This document shows, piece after piece, positions 1 through 9,719 of a stretch of 64,000 bases of DNA (the first letter of the stretch is position 1; every line of letters begins with the position of its first letter). The position numbers and the translations under genes were made by a program. Origin of the DNA: Porphyrobacter sp. GA68 (lineage in GTDB: Bacteria > Pseudomonadota > Alphaproteobacteria > Sphingomonadales > Sphingomonadaceae); NCBI RefSeq assembly GCF_022605525.1, contig NZ_JAKQYJ010000002.1:124001-188000 (forward strand). Reading direction: 5' to 3'. The notes beneath the pieces were generated by a model that did no database searches, was not told the origin of the DNA, and was given only the letters and a program-made list of their open reading frames with translations.

Positions 1-691
1 ACTGGGCCTGCACCTGCGCCGAATTGGCGGGGGTGGCAGCCAAATAAATTTCGCCCAGCCGGTATTCATCGGTTCCGCGCGATGCCTCCAGCCGCTGGAT
101 GACGTCGTTCACCTCGTCGCTCGACACGTTGACGAACGGGCTGATGTTGCGGCCAACGAGAGCCTGCCAGGCCAGTTCACCTTCGATCTGCCGCTTCAGC
201 GATGCAGGCGAGGACCCAATGGACTGCAGATAGCGATCCATGGCCGCAATATCCTGACCGAAGTTCTGCGACGCCACCCGGGCATACGTCTGTTCGATGC
301 GGGCCCGGTCTACAGGAAGTTCCTGCGTTCGCGCGGCCTGTATCTGCAGGGTTTCGTCGATGAGGTTGCGCAGCACCTGCTGCCTCAGCCGCGCCATTTC
401 CTCGGGCTGGACCTGCTGCTGTGCGGCGGACACGACCAGCGCAACCCGCTGATCCACGTCGGTGCCCGTGATGACCTCCCCGTTCACGCGGGCATTGGCC
501 ACGCGCATGTTGGGGTCATTCGGACGCAGCAGCGCGACTTCGTCCGTAAGGCCAAAGACGTTGCCTTCCGGCGTTGCGGCGGGTTGCTGGCCTGCGGCGG
601 CTTCCTGCGCGGCCCCGGCAATCGGCAGAGCGGCAAGAGCCAGTGCGGCGGTGCTGAGAAGAGCAGAGGCAATCGGTCGGCGCATCAACAT
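1..691 (-). CDS. surA: SurA-like periplasmic chaperone / peptidylprolyl isomerase, N-terminal part
   Basis: The reading frame starts at an ATG at 691, with AGGG five bases upstream, and runs off the left edge, so only about 230 N-terminal residues are visible. A second ATG lies two codons in. A signal peptide (RRPIASALLLSTAALALA) is followed by a SurA_N-type helical domain that includes NGEVITGTDVDQRV and many Gln/Arg-rich helices. The parvulin domains would lie beyond the edge. SurA escorts outer-membrane proteins through the periplasm. It lies downstream of lptD on the same strand, the usual lptD-surA order, and LptD is a classic SurA client. The family call rests on the N-terminal pattern plus context. 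Confidence 0.82.
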   Translation of the reverse strand, partial: MLMRRPIASALLSTAALALAALPIAGAAQEAAAGQQPAATPEGNVFGLTDEVALLRPNDPNMRVANARVNGEVITGTDVDQRVALVVSAAQQQVQPEEMARLRQQVLRNLIDETLQIQAARTQELPVDRARIEQTYARVASQNFGQDIAAMDRYLQSIGSSPASLKRQIEGELAWQALVGRNISPFVNVSSDEVNDVIQRLEASRGTDEYRLGEIYLAATPANSAQVQAQ

Positions 692-700
692 CTTTACCCT

Positions 701-722
701 ATGTACGCGGTATGTACGCGGT
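701..722. repeat. Perfect tandem 11-bp repeat between lptD and surA
   Basis: The 11-base unit ATGTACGCGGT occurs twice head to tail (701-711 and 712-722), ten bases ahead of the surA start. An 11-base period places both copies on the same DNA face. It may be part of a regulatory site for surA or a chance slippage product; the sequence does not decide. Confidence 0.6.
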
Positions 723-814
723 GAATTTGCGTGTTGGCCGCCAATTGGCGCGTCACGGCTGAACGCAAGCTGATTGGCCCCTTAGCCACTCTTCGCAGCA
801 GAACAAAGTGTTCG

Positions 815-3175
815 TCAGCGAAAGCCAAGGTTCTTGAGCGCGAAAAACAGCTGAAAAGTATTACCTTGTCGCGCATCGCCTGCGGTGACGTAATCGCGCC
901 GCCAGGTCAGCCCCATTTCCAGGCAATCGTCTTCATACGCGACCCCCAGGCGGGTACGGATCGGCTGAAACCCATCGGAGGTGAGGGTCGGATCTTCTTC
1001 CGCATCAGTCAGGTTGATGTTGCCCGAACCGAACAGCGACCAGTATTGGGCAAAGCGCACGCGCCCGGCGAACCGCAGTTCTTCCCGGTCCTGCAAATCC
1101 TCAAACCCGGTGGCGATGTCCCGGTCGAGTCGGAGATAACCGATTTCGGCATAGGTGCGGGGGGAGCCGATGGTGGCGTCGAACTCGTTGCGTCGCAGCG
1201 CCAGGCTGTCCTTGTCGATCCGGAAACGGTGCGTGACCTTGAGGAAATCGCGATACCGCACCTCTGTGCGTCCCACGATGTCGGACACTTGTTCGCTGAT
1301 GCCTGTGCCGTCGATCAGGAAGTCATCGTTGCCCGACAGGCGGATCGACTGACCCAGTGTCGCCTGTACCAGCCACTGTGGACGTTCAAGCCGCCAGTCG
1401 ACGCCATAGACCAGTCGCACACCATCCTCGATCCGGTCATAGCCGGGAAAGCGGTTCAGCGAAAAAAGGTTGGTGTCTTCCAGGTCGAAGGCGCGGGAAT
1501 CCTCGTTCGGCACCGCCAGATTGCGGATGGGCGGGGTGGCGACCAGTTGCACCCGCGGCGTCAGCACCTGTGTTCCCCCGAAGGCCGGACCGACCAGCGG
1601 CCATTCGACATCGAGCGCGGCCAGACCGATGGCGCGCGCCTGCACACCGGCCTCCCCACGGTACGCGGGTGTCTCTGTCAGCAATATGTTGTCGGTGTGA
1701 TAGACATCGGCCCGGCCAAGCGCGGTCAAGGTGACGCGCTGCCCCATGGGGGTGACTGTCCGCCCGCTCCACTGTGCGGCGGCAAAGGCACGCTGGGTGT
1801 CCTGACCCTGAGTGCGACCAATAGCCAGCGTGTTCAGCTGAACGTCGATTTCACCCCCCACCGTTGGCACGGGTATGCGGCGGCGGTAGTCGAGCACCGG
1901 CAGTGCGACCGGCTGCTGCCCCTGCGGCGCGTTCAGACGCAATGTCTGCGTATTCCACCCCGCCAGCGAGAAATAGGTCTGGCCGGTGATCCGCTCTGCT
2001 TCCACCATCGAACGCAGCCGATCCTCGCGGCTGAGATCATAGCGCCGCAAAAAGGTCCGGTCGCTGGCCCGGCGGATGGATGTGGTGATGCTCCAGTTCG
2101 GATCGAGCTGGAAGCGGCCATTCGCGAAGATGTACCCGCGCAGGGCGTCTTCCTCCTGCGGCCCGCCTTCCGCGCCCACGTCGATGCGCCTGCTGCCCGT
2201 CAGGTACCCGGTGATCTGGTATGCACCAAGTTCGGTGAGGTGGCGCCACTGGGCCGAGGCCATCGGCGGCGCGTCGGTGAAGAGGTGGGCGCCCGCGGTC
2301 AGGTCGCGATTGGGGGCGAGGCGCCAGTAGTACGACCCGCTTACCTCCACCCCGTTGTTGCGGCTGATCCGCAGATCGGGGATGAAGAAGCCGGAAGCGG
2401 CCGATCCGTCCGTGTTGATCGACAGTCCCGGCAGCGGCAGGACGCGGCGCCCGAACAGGTGAAATGCCGCGCCGCGGAATCTCAACCGATCCCGGGTCGG
2501 ATCATAGACCACCTGGTCGGCAGTTATCCGCCAGGTGGGGCAGATGTCATCACCGTTCTCGTCCACCACCGCGCAGGAGGTGTACGCGGCGCTTGTCAGG
2601 GTCAGCGTGCCGTCCGCGTTGCGGGCACCTTCGCGCGCCGCCACTCGCCCGCCCTGGCCGAGCGCGACGAGGAGATTGCTGATCGTGCCGGCCTCGAATG
2701 CGTCGGTCAGGTCGATGCTGTCGGCCAGCAGCTGGTTGCCGTTTTCGTCCACCAGCCGCACCTGCCCGCGCGCGGCGATCTCGCCGGTGGTGCGGTTCCA
2801 CACCACGGACTCGGCCCGCAGCGAACGATCCTCCGCCTGCAGGAACACGTCCCCCAAGGCGGTTATGATGTCACCGTTCGAATTGTACTCGAGCAGATTG
2901 GCGGTGAACTCGATCTGCTGCCCTGCCAGCGGGTTGCCGCTGCCCCGATCGGCCTGCGGCGTTGCCGCCACAACTGCATCTGCCTGCGCATCCGCGGCAT
3001 CAGATCGGTTGTCGTTTTGACTGCCGGCAACTTCCCGCGCGGTGGGGATGCCGGGCGTGGCGCCGTCCTGCGCCTGACCGGCTGCGCTCCACAGGCTGAC
3101 TGCCAGCGCGGCGGCAGAGCCGAAGAGGCCGGCCCTAATTCTCATAGACGCGGGTCGCGCTTGAACATCGGGCAT
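815..3175 (-). CDS. lptD: LPS-assembly protein LptD
   Basis: This 786-residue outer-membrane protein receives lipopolysaccharide from the periplasmic Lpt bridge and, with LptE, inserts it into the outer leaflet. The N-terminus carries a signal sequence (MRIRAGLFGSAAALAVSLWS) preceded by about ten residues. I chose the ATG at 3175 because AGGGG lies just upstream; the ATG at 3145 is the alternative. Residues about 70-170 look like the LptA/OstA domain (FTANLLEYNSNGDIITALGD), and the rest is beta-barrel-like. It ends in an aromatic residue region with the conserved-looking DDCLEMGLTWRRDY stretch near the C-terminus. surA follows on the same strand after 123 bases, and pepA is divergent. Confidence 0.93.
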   Translation of the reverse strand: MPDVQARPASMRIRAGLFGSAAALAVSLWSAAGQAQDGATPGIPTAREVAGSQNDNRSDAADAQADAVVAATPQADRGSGNPLAGQQIEFTANLLEYNSNGDIITALGDVFLQAEDRSLRAESVVWNRTTGEIAARGQVRLVDENGNQLLADSIDLTDAFEAGTISNLLVALGQGGRVAAREGARNADGTLTLTSAAYTSCAVVDENGDDICPTWRITADQVVYDPTRDRLRFRGAAFHLFGRRVLPLPGLSINTDGSAASGFFIPDLRISRNNGVEVSGSYYWRLAPNRDLTAGAHLFTDAPPMASAQWRHLTELGAYQITGYLTGSRRIDVGAEGGPQEEDALRGYIFANGRFQLDPNWSITTSIRRASDRTFLRRYDLSREDRLRSMVEAERITGQTYFSLAGWNTQTLRLNAPQGQQPVALPVLDYRRRIPVPTVGGEIDVQLNTLAIGRTQGQDTQRAFAAAQWSGRTVTPMGQRVTLTALGRADVYHTDNILLTETPAYRGEAGVQARAIGLAALDVEWPLVGPAFGGTQVLTPRVQLVATPPIRNLAVPNEDSRAFDLEDTNLFSLNRFPGYDRIEDGVRLVYGVDWRLERPQWLVQATLGQSIRLSGNDDFLIDGTGISEQVSDIVGRTEVRYRDFLKVTHRFRIDKDSLALRRNEFDATIGSPRTYAEIGYLRLDRDIATGFEDLQDREELRFAGRVRFAQYWSLFGSGNINLTDAEEDPTLTSDGFQPIRTRLGVAYEDDCLEMGLTWRRDYVTAGDARQGNTFQLFFALKNLGFR

Positions 3176-3282
3176 TCCGCCCCTACTCCCCTGCGCATCA
3201 TACCGGCGTGTCCGATGTCAGTGGATGCACCTGTCGTTTCCTCACCTCCGCCGGTTGGCGGGGTCAATCTAGCGGAGCACCA

Positions 3283-4740
3283 ATGCAGTTTCACTTCAGC
3301 TCAGACCTTCCCTCGGGCGCGCGGCTTGTTGCCTATCCCGTTCCACAAGGCAAGCTGCCTGACACGCTGGAGCCTGTGCTGCGGGAAGGTGCCGCGGCAG
3401 GGCGGTTCACCGGCAAGGCGGGGGAGCTGATCGCCGGCTTTGTCGAGCGGGACGGCGCAGTGCGGCAGGTGGCGCTGGTCGGCATCGGAGAGTTGGGACA
3501 CGAAGGCCGCGCCGCCGACCTTGAAAAGGCGGGCGGTGCGCTGGTGACGAAATACCTCACCTCGGGACAGACGGAACTGGTGCTGGATCTTACCGGCAGC
3601 GGACTGTCCGCGCCTGATGTTGCGTCCCTGCTGATGGGGGTGCGGCTGCGCGCGTGGCGTTATGACAAGTACCGCACGAAGTTGAAGGATGAAGCCAAGC
3701 CCACGCTGACAGGCGTCACCGTTGTCGGCGCGAGCGGAGCGGAGGAAGCTTGGAGCCGCGCCAGCGCAGTGGCCGAAGGCGTGGAGCTGGCGCGCGAACT
3801 CGTGACGGAACCCGCCAATGTAATCTATCCTGAAAGCTTCGTGGAACGCGTCAGCGCCCGGTTCGCGGGAACCGAGGCGGAGCTCGTCGTCCTTGATGAA
3901 GCGCAAATGACGGAACTGGGCATGGGTGCGCTGCTGGGTGTGGGACAGGGATCGGTCCGCGAGTCGCGAGTGCTGGCGATCCGCTGGAACGGCAACCCGC
4001 AGGGCGGCGCGCCGACTGCGCTTATCGGTAAGGGGGTTACCTTCGATACCGGCGGTATTTCCCTCAAGCCGGGCGCGGGCATGGAGGACATGAAGTGGGA
4101 CATGGGCGGTTCGGCGGCTGTCGTGGGCGCGATGCTGGCGCTGGTGAAACGGCGGGCAAAAGCGAACGTCGTCGGCGTTGTCGGCCTGGTCGAGAACATG
4201 CCGGATGGTAACGCACAGCGGCCAGGCGATGTCGTCACCTCCATGAATGGGCAAACCATCGAAGTGATCAACACCGACGCCGAAGGACGGCTGGTGCTGG
4301 CCGACGTGATGCACTGGGCGCAGCAGGAGTTCTCCCCCGCGCGGATGGTCGATTTCGCGACGCTGACCGGCGCCATGATCATCGCGCTGGGGCACGAACA
4401 TGGCGGGTTGTTTGCCAATGACGACAAGCTGGCCGAAGATCTGCTGGCGGCCGGACGGGCAAGCGGGGACAAGTTGTGGCGTTTCCCGTTGTCGCCTGCG
4501 TATGACAAGCTGATCGACTCTCCGATTGCCGACATCAAGAACGTCGGACCGCGGCAGGCCGGTTCCATCACTGCAGCGCAGTTCCTGCAGCGTTTCGTTT
4601 CCGAAGGTACCCCGTGGGCGCATTGCGACATCGCCGGGATGGTTTGGGCGGACAAGCCGGGGGCAACCCATGACAAAGGGGCGACCGGCTATGGCGTGCG
4701 GCTGATCGATCAGTTCGTCCGCGACACGCTGGAGAGTTGA
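3283..4740 (+). CDS. pepA: Leucyl aminopeptidase (M17 family)
   Basis: This cytoplasmic two-metal aminopeptidase of 485 residues releases N-terminal amino acids from peptides. The C-terminal catalytic half carries the M17 signature NTDAEGRL (about residues 330-337) and the metal- and lysine-containing stretch [16 protein letters not shown]. The frame is open 25 codons further upstream, but I chose the ATG at 3283 because GGAG sits five bases before it and [10 protein letters not shown] is a sensible N-terminus. It heads the pepA-DUF2256-holC-ndk run. Confidence 0.93.
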   Translation: MQFHFSSDLPSGARLVAYPVPQGKLPDTLEPVLREGAAAGRFTGKAGELIAGFVERDGAVRQVALVGIGELGHEGRAADLEKAGGALVTKYLTSGQTELVLDLTGSGLSAPDVASLLMGVRLRAWRYDKYRTKLKDEAKPTLTGVTVVGASGAEEAWSRASAVAEGVELARELVTEPANVIYPESFVERVSARFAGTEAELVVLDEAQMTELGMGALLGVGQGSVRESRVLAIRWNGNPQGGAPTALIGKGVTFDTGGISLKPGAGMEDMKWDMGGSAAVVGAMLALVKRRAKANVVGVVGLVENMPDGNAQRPGDVVTSMNGQTIEVINTDAEGRLVLADVMHWAQQEFSPARMVDFATLTGAMIIALGHEHGGLFANDDKLAEDLLAAGRASGDKLWRFPLSPAYDKLIDSPIADIKNVGPRQAGSITAAQFLQRFVSEGTPWAHCDIAGMVWADKPGATHDKGATGYGVRLIDQFVRDTLES

Positions 4741-4753
4741 GGCCGCGTACGCC

Positions 4754-4903
4754 ATGGCGCGCATGGTCAGGAAAGGCGACCTGCCGCAGAAGATCTGCGC
4801 AGGTTGCGGCCTGCCGTTCGCCTGGCGCAAGAAATGGGCTCGGGACTGGGAAGCCGTTCGCTATTGCTCTGAACGGTGCCGCAGAAACAAGGCCGGCGCT
4901 TGA
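4754..4903 (+). CDS. DUF2256 zinc-binding mini-protein
   Basis: This 49-residue protein is too short for many gene callers. It has a CxxC...CxxxC pattern ([16 protein letters not shown] ... [11 protein letters not shown]) typical of DUF2256 treble-clef-like proteins. Its TGA overlaps the holC ATG (TGATG), so the two are probably translationally coupled. DUF2256 genes are often found beside, or fused to, photolyase/cryptochrome-like genes. Here an iron-sulfur photolyase is in the same window but 20 kb away. Molecular function is not established. Confidence 0.85.
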   Translation: MARMVRKGDLPQKICAGCGLPFAWRKKWARDWEAVRYCSERCRRNKAGA

Positions 4904-5337
4904 TGCAAGTCGACTTCTACCAGCTCAGCCGCGATCCGGTTGAGCGTGTCGTGCCGCTGCTGGCCGGCAAGGTGCTCGACAGTGGCGAACGCCTGCTGGT
5001 TGTCACCCGCGACGCGGAGCAGCGGCAGGCGCTGTCCAAGGCATTGTGGGAGGCAGAAGGCTTTCTCGCGCACGGGATGGCCGATCTGCCCCATGCCGAG
5101 CGGCAGCCGATCCTGCTCTCCGACAGCTGCGCTGCACTGAACGGCGCCCGTATGGCACTGATCGCGGACGGCCGATGGCGCGAGGAAGCGGCAGGGTTCG
5201 CGCGCGTGTTCCTGCTGTTCGACGAGGCGGGGACCGTGGCTGCGCGCGAGTTGTGGCAAGCCATGGCCGCACGCGCGGGAGTGGAACGGCGCATCTTCAA
5301 GCAGACGCCGCGGGGCGGTTGGCGCGAGGGCGCCTGA
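4903..5337 (+). CDS. holC: DNA polymerase III chi subunit
   Basis: This 144-residue clamp-loader accessory protein links the polymerase III holoenzyme to SSB. The sequence is typical: an N-terminal [22 protein letters not shown] strand-helix unit, a central [19 protein letters not shown], the polar FLAHG...PILL segment and a VFLLFDE strand. The ATG at 4903 overlaps the preceding DUF2256 stop codon. The position between pepA and ndk matches the conserved alphaproteobacterial order. Confidence 0.9.
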   Translation: MQVDFYQLSRDPVERVVPLLAGKVLDSGERLLVVTRDAEQRQALSKALWEAEGFLAHGMADLPHAERQPILLSDSCAALNGARMALIADGRWREEAAGFARVFLLFDEAGTVAARELWQAMAARAGVERRIFKQTPRGGWREGA

Positions 5338-5420
5338 CCGGAACAGGAGCTTGCGGAGGGTCTGCGCCGCCGCTAGGGCGCGCGGCAACCCAGTTTCCCC
5401 AAGTTACAAGGACGATCATC

Positions 5421-5843
5421 ATGGCCACCACTCGCACCTTTTCCATCATCAAGCCGGACGCGACCCGTCGAAACCTGACCGGCGCCGTCACCAAGATGCT
5501 GGAGGACGCGGGATTGCGCGTGGTGGCGTCCAAGCGGATCCGCATGACCCGCGAACAGGCCGAAGGTTTCTACGCCGTTCACCGCGAACGCCCCTTCTTT
5601 GGCGAACTGGTCGACTTCATGATCAGCGGTCCGGTCGTAGTGCAGGTGCTCGAAGGAGAAGATGCGGTGCGCCGCAACCGGGAAGTGATGGGCGCCACCA
5701 ACCCGAACGATGCGGACGAGGGCACTATTCGCAAGACCTTTGCTGAATCGATCGAAGCAAACACTGTGCATGGCTCGGATAGTGACGAGAACGCGGCGAC
5801 AGAAATCGCGTTCTTCTTCAAGGAAGACGAAATTACTGGTTGA
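5421..5843 (+). CDS. ndk: Nucleoside diphosphate kinase
   Basis: This 140-residue enzyme moves the gamma-phosphate between nucleoside tri- and diphosphates through a phosphohistidine. The active-site motif NTVHGSDS has its histidine near residue 117, and the N-terminus [17 protein letters not shown] and the [16 protein letters not shown] segment are canonical. Length matches the family. It is 83 bases downstream of holC, likely in the same transcription unit. Confidence 0.97.
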   Translation: MATTRTFSIIKPDATRRNLTGAVTKMLEDAGLRVVASKRIRMTREQAEGFYAVHRERPFFGELVDFMISGPVVVQVLEGEDAVRRNREVMGATNPNDADEGTIRKTFAESIEANTVHGSDSDENAATEIAFFFKEDEITG

Positions 5844-5927
5844 TTAACATACATGTACTAACAGCATCGACTTAGCGCCGGCTGAGTTCGATTTGTCCTT
5901 CGGCGAGCGATGTGATACGCTTCGCCG

Positions 5928-6371
5928 ATGGGCATGTGGTGGAGCCAGGGACGGGCCGACCACGCCAGGAGCGTGGTCGAAGCAGTTGTTGCCGCATTCA
6001 ATGCGCGCGATTTCGGCGCGCTGCGGGCGCATTTTTCCCCAGACTTCACCTTGGTGGACGGACTGGGCGACACCGCCAGCGGCCGCGATCATGTGCTGAC
6101 CCTGCTTCAGCGGCTGGTCGCGGCTGATCCGCAGTTCACCATGCATGTGGAAGATATTGCCAGCTATCAGGATTACATGCTGCTCAGCGGGCACACGACC
6201 GGATCGCATCACCTGTGCGCGCAGCGTACCTTGTGGAAAATCCTGGTCCGCGACGGCAAGGTGGCTGAATGGCGGAGCTATTCGGCCACCGCGCCTCAGC
6301 CCTTCGTGAAATTGCTGACGAAGGCCCAGAAGACCGCCATGGCGATGCTGCCTCTGCAGCAGGTGGACTAG
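5928..6371 (+). CDS. NTF2/SnoaL-like protein
   Basis: This 147-residue protein has a SnoaL/NTF2-like cone fold pattern: an N-terminal helix (VVEAVVAAFNARDFGALRAHFSPDFTLVDGLGD), a second helix with ...DHVLTLLQRL, then strands ending KILVRDGKVAEWRSYS. Members include ketosteroid isomerases, polyketide cyclases and many proteins with no known reaction, so no substrate can be named. Its stop codon overlaps that of the convergent sulfotransferase gene. Confidence 0.75.
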   Translation: MGMWWSQGRADHARSVVEAVVAAFNARDFGALRAHFSPDFTLVDGLGDTASGRDHVLTLLQRLVAADPQFTMHVEDIASYQDYMLLSGHTTGSHHLCAQRTLWKILVRDGKVAEWRSYSATAPQPFVKLLTKAQKTAMAMLPLQQVD

Positions 6372-7579
6372 CCGAGGGTTGGATGGCCCTCTGAAGGGAA
6401 AGCGCGGCGCTGCTCGCGATGCTGCTGGTGCGCGCCCTGTTGCGCCTTTCGCTGCAGGCGGGTCATGGCCTGTAGCGCGGCGGGCGTGAGTTCCAGCCGC
6501 AAGTCGCGATAGAGGCGGCGGATCGCTGCGCGCCAGTCAGACTCCAGCTCGGCGAACTCCACCATGGCCAATGGCTGCTGTGCGTCTGCCAGGTCGCGGG
6601 CCAGCCGCTCCTCCCGCAAGGCCGTCTTGCGCTGCCACTCCGCCCTGATGACGGTGAAGTCGGCGCAATCGGTCTGCGGAGCCATCTGCGCCGCCACCAG
6701 CGACGCGGCGCTGTCCGCCACCTCGGCGGGTTCGCGTCGCGCCCAGATCAGCCGCGCGTCAGGAAATTGCGCCAGCAGAGCGGGGATCGCTTCGCTGAAT
6801 TCGGGCACCTTCATCACCCGTGGCCTCGTGACGAGACCGCGGTGGTTCGCATCGGTGCGCAGGATGCGCGCCAGTTCTGTATAGACAGAGGCAGGATCCG
6901 TTTCCTCGCACCAGCGGGTAAAACCGGGCACGTGCCACTGCGTGTAATAGGCGCTGCCCGCCAGCGCCGTTGCCATCCAGCCCAGCTCTTCTTCCGCGCC
7001 GGTGGCCCGCATCGGGTGCAGGATGTCGAGCCAGGGGTTGAGTATGCGTGCGAGCCGCAGGGCCAGCGCGCTCTTCACGTGGCGCAGGTCCGGACGGGCG
7101 GGGACCGGGTGCCAGCTATCGCAGAAACGCGTGAAGCTGTGTGCCGGATCGGCAGCAAGCAGGTGGTGAACGCGCGTCGTCCCGCCGCGCATCTGGCCAA
7201 GCACGATCAGCGGCGATGCCAGTTGCGTGGTCAGCAGTGCCGGTTGCTGCCGCCACAAGCGCCCAAGGGCAAGCCGCTGGCGCACTGTCCGCACCAGCAT
7301 GCCGTACGCGGTCGCCCGGCCCACGTGGTTCAGCTGTGCCTCGACGGTCAATGAACGGGCAAGCACTTCGAGCCGGTCGCGAAAGTCTGCGACATCCCGG
7401 GAGCATCGACCTCCGCCTTCGTCTCCGGCATTGAATCCCCGGCTGCCTGCCGTCAAGATCGCTTCCGCCGACAGCTCAGGCCGGGTCGCCCAGCCGCGTG
7501 CCCACGCCTCACCCAGCAACGTATTCAGGCGCGCAGCGGAGCGGGACCGGGTGAGTGGATGCGGACGGGGCGGAGCCAT
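6368..7579 (-). CDS. Sulfotransferase family protein
   Basis: This 403-residue cytoplasmic protein has a P-loop-like PAPS-binding motif GQMRGGTTRVHHLLAADP (about residues 128-145), close to the G-P/M-R-T/G-G-T-T pattern of bacterial sulfotransferase_3 proteins. A second region, FPDARLIWARREPAEVADSAAS, resembles the 3'-phosphate-binding segment. The natural acceptor is unknown; such enzymes sulfate lipids, glycans or small molecules. The gene is convergent with the NTF2-like gene (stop codons overlap) and lies immediately downstream of purN. Confidence 0.8.
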   Translation of the reverse strand: MAPPRPHPLTRSRSAARLNTLLGEAWARGWATRPELSAEAILTAGSRGFNAGDEGGGRCSRDVADFRDRLEVLARSLTVEAQLNHVGRATAYGMLVRTVRQRLALGRLWRQQPALLTTQLASPLIVLGQMRGGTTRVHHLLAADPAHSFTRFCDSWHPVPARPDLRHVKSALALRLARILNPWLDILHPMRATGAEEELGWMATALAGSAYYTQWHVPGFTRWCEETDPASVYTELARILRTDANHRGLVTRPRVMKVPEFSEAIPALLAQFPDARLIWARREPAEVADSAASLVAAQMAPQTDCADFTVIRAEWQRKTALREERLARDLADAQQPLAMVEFAELESDWRAAIRRLYRDLRLELTPAALQAMTRLQRKAQQGAHQQHREQRRAFPSEGHPTLG

Positions 7580-7582
7580 GGC

Positions 7583-8560
7583 TCAGATGTCTCCGGAGGC
7601 GCGCAGCAGCTTGACGGCGGATGGCGGCGCGACCGCGCGCCAGCTGCGTTCCAGCCAGCCGGCGATGTTATCCCAGTCGGGATCAGGCCGATCAAGGATC
7701 ACGCCGATCCACCCGCTGGCACCATAAAACATCGGCTTGAAATAGCTTTCCGGCTGCGCCTCCACCAGGTTGACCAGTTCGTCCATACCCCCGGTTTTCA
7801 CCAGCAAGGCAACGTGCGGGGAACCATGATGGCGATTGTTGAAGTAAGCAAAGTAGCGGCCGCTTTTCTCGCTTCCCACTCGCCAACCCGGCGCTCCCAT
7901 GCTGGCCTTTTCGTGCGCTGCAGGCAGCGCCAGCGCCAGTTCGCGGACCTTACCAAGCAGATATTCCGGATCACTGCTCTGCGCGACATAGTCGGACAGT
8001 ACGCGGGGGTAGAGTTGATGCTCGGCCCACTGCACCCGGCGGGCCAGAGCTTCGGCCGTGTCCCCCGGCTGGATCGCGACGCGGGTCTGGGCCAGCACCT
8101 CGCCGCCGTCCAGCTCATCCGAGACGAGGTGCACGCTGCATCCTGCGTGCGTGTCGCCCGCCGCAAGGGCGCGTGCGTGGGTGTCCAGGCCCTTGTATCG
8201 GGGCAACAAAGAAGGGTGGATGTTCAGCATGCGCCCCTGCCACTGTGAGACGAACCCTGAACCCAGCACGCGCATGTATCCGGCCAGCGCCACGTAATCG
8301 GCCCCGCTCTCTGCGATGGCCTGCAGCATGGCCGCGTCGTGATCCGCCCGCGCCATCCCCTTGTGCGACAGGGCGAAGCCCGGCACTCCTTCCGCTGAGG
8401 CCAGGGCCAGTCCGGGCGCATCCGGGTTGTTGCTGGCTACCAGCACGATTTCGTAGGTCGCGCGGTGCAGCCTGCTTGCATAGAGCAGGGCGGCCATGTT
8501 GCTGCCAGTGCCGGAGATCAGCACCGCGACCTTCGCCTTGCGCGGGGCGGCCTCAGGCAA
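7583..8560 (-). CDS. purN: Phosphoribosylglycinamide formyltransferase fused to a MmcQ/YjbR domain
   Basis: Residues about 8-190 are GAR transformylase, which adds the C8 formyl group from 10-formyl-THF in purine synthesis: [12 protein letters not shown], the catalytic Asn/His in [13 protein letters not shown], and SDELDGG with the catalytic Asp. Residues about 205-320 ([17 protein letters not shown] ... [20 protein letters not shown]) look like a full MmcQ/YjbR domain, which is normally a separate protein. The frame has no ATG near the right place. TTG at 8560, 9 bases after GGAGG and overlapping the purM stop by 8 bases, is the best start (325 residues). Translational coupling to purM is likely. 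Confidence 0.9.
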   Translation of the reverse strand: MPEAAPRKAKVAVLISGTGSNMAALLYASRLHRATYEIVLVASNNPDAPGLALASAEGVPGFALSHKGMARADHDAAMLQAIAESGADYVALAGYMRVLGSGFVSQWQGRMLNIHPSLLPRYKGLDTHARALAAGDTHAGCSVHLVSDELDGGEVLAQTRVAIQPGDTAEALARRVQWAEHQLYPRVLSDYVAQSSDPEYLLGKVRELALALPAAHEKASMGAPGWRVGSEKSGRYFAYFNNRHHGSPHVALLVKTGGMDELVNLVEAQPESYFKPMFYGASGWIGVILDRPDPDWDNIAGWLERSWRAVAPPSAVKLLRASGDI

Positions 8561-9650
8561 GGTGGCGCGCCTCCCACTCCTGCCGGGCTGCCCAGGTTCC
8601 CGCCGACCCGCCGACGATGCAGCCGCGATCGCCTGCCTCGATTGCGCCAATCCTGAAGACCGTCTCTCCGCTGGATTGCAGACGGGCTGTTGCGGCCGCG
8701 ATCTGGTCAGGCGCAACGACGAGCACCATGCCGACCCCGCAGTTGAAGGTTCGGACCATCTCCGCCGGTTCGATATTCCCCTGTGCTTGCAGAAACGCCA
8801 TCAGCCGGGTCTGCGGCCATGCATCCGCGTCGATCCGCGCCAGGCAACCTTCGGGCAGAACCCGTGGCACGTTTTCCAGCAGTCCGCCGCCGGTGATGTG
8901 CGCCAGCCCGGCGATCATGCCGTCCCGAACCAGCGGCAGCAGGCTGGCGACATAAATCCTGGTCGGTTCGAGGAGCCAGTCGATCAGCAACCGGTCCGGG
9001 TCGAACAGGGCAGGGCGGTCGAGCTTCCAGTTCTTGTCCGCCGCCAGCCGGCGCACCAGCGAGTAACCGTTCGAATGCACCCCGGAACTGGCGAGGCCAA
9101 GCAGGATGTGGCCCGGCGCGATCCTTTCGCCGGTCAGTTGCATACCCCGCTCCACCGCGCCGACGCAAAACCCGGCGAGGTCATAGTCGCCCGCCGCGTA
9201 CATGCCCGGCATTTCCGCGGTTTCGCCGCCGATCAGCGCGCAACCCGCCTGCCGGCATCCGTCGGCGATGCCGCCGATCACCCGCTCCGCCACCGTGTTG
9301 TCCAGCTTGCCCGTGGCGAAGTAGTCGAGGAAGAACAGCGGTTCGGCGCCTTGCACGATCAGGTCGTTGACGCACATCGCCACCAGGTCGATGCCGACAC
9401 CTTCGTGCCGATCGTGGTCAATCGCCAGCTTCAGCTTGGTTCCAACGCCGTCGTTCGCCGCCACCAGCAGAGGGTCGTTGTATCCCGCTGCCTTCAGATC
9501 GAAGAACCCGCCGAAGCCGCCGAGTTCGCTGGTGGCACCCGGCCGCGCCGTTCCGCGCGCCAGGGGGCCAATCGCCCGGACCAGCGCATTGCCCGCGGTG
9601 ATGGAAACGCCTGCCTTGGCATAGGTGTAGGATGACGGCTGCTCGTGCAT
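8553..9650 (-). CDS. purM: Phosphoribosylformylglycinamidine cyclo-ligase
   Basis: This AIR synthetase (step 5 of purine synthesis) closes the imidazole ring of FGAM using ATP. About 365 residues from the ATG at 9650 ([17 protein letters not shown]); ATGs at 9662 and 9686 are possible upstream starts. Typical segments are [50 protein letters not shown] and the glycine-rich [12 protein letters not shown]. It overlaps purN downstream by 8 bases; a DUF2066-like gene is divergent after about 70 bases. Confidence 0.95.
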   Translation of the reverse strand: MHEQPSSYTYAKAGVSITAGNALVRAIGPLARGTARPGATSELGGFGGFFDLKAAGYNDPLLVAANDGVGTKLKLAIDHDRHEGVGIDLVAMCVNDLIVQGAEPLFFLDYFATGKLDNTVAERVIGGIADGCRQAGCALIGGETAEMPGMYAAGDYDLAGFCVGAVERGMQLTGERIAPGHILLGLASSGVHSNGYSLVRRLAADKNWKLDRPALFDPDRLLIDWLLEPTRIYVASLLPLVRDGMIAGLAHITGGGLLENVPRVLPEGCLARIDADAWPQTRLMAFLQAQGNIEPAEMVRTFNCGVGMVLVVAPDQIAAATARLQSSGETVFRIGAIEAGDRGCIVGGSAGTWAARQEWEARHLA

Positions 9651-9719
9651 GCAAGCCGCCATAACGATTGATGCTTGGAATTCCACGGCTGTTTAGGCAA
9701 AAGGCTGTGGCTTTCTTCC

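Noticed and set aside
731-3430. 899-residue open frame on the plus strand opposite lptD
   Set aside because: It is exactly antisense to a clear lptD, has no recognisable domain, and long antisense frames are expected in GC-rich DNA.
3301-4830. 509-residue minus-strand frame opposite pepA
   Set aside because: pepA has the M17 signature in full; the antisense frame has no domain.
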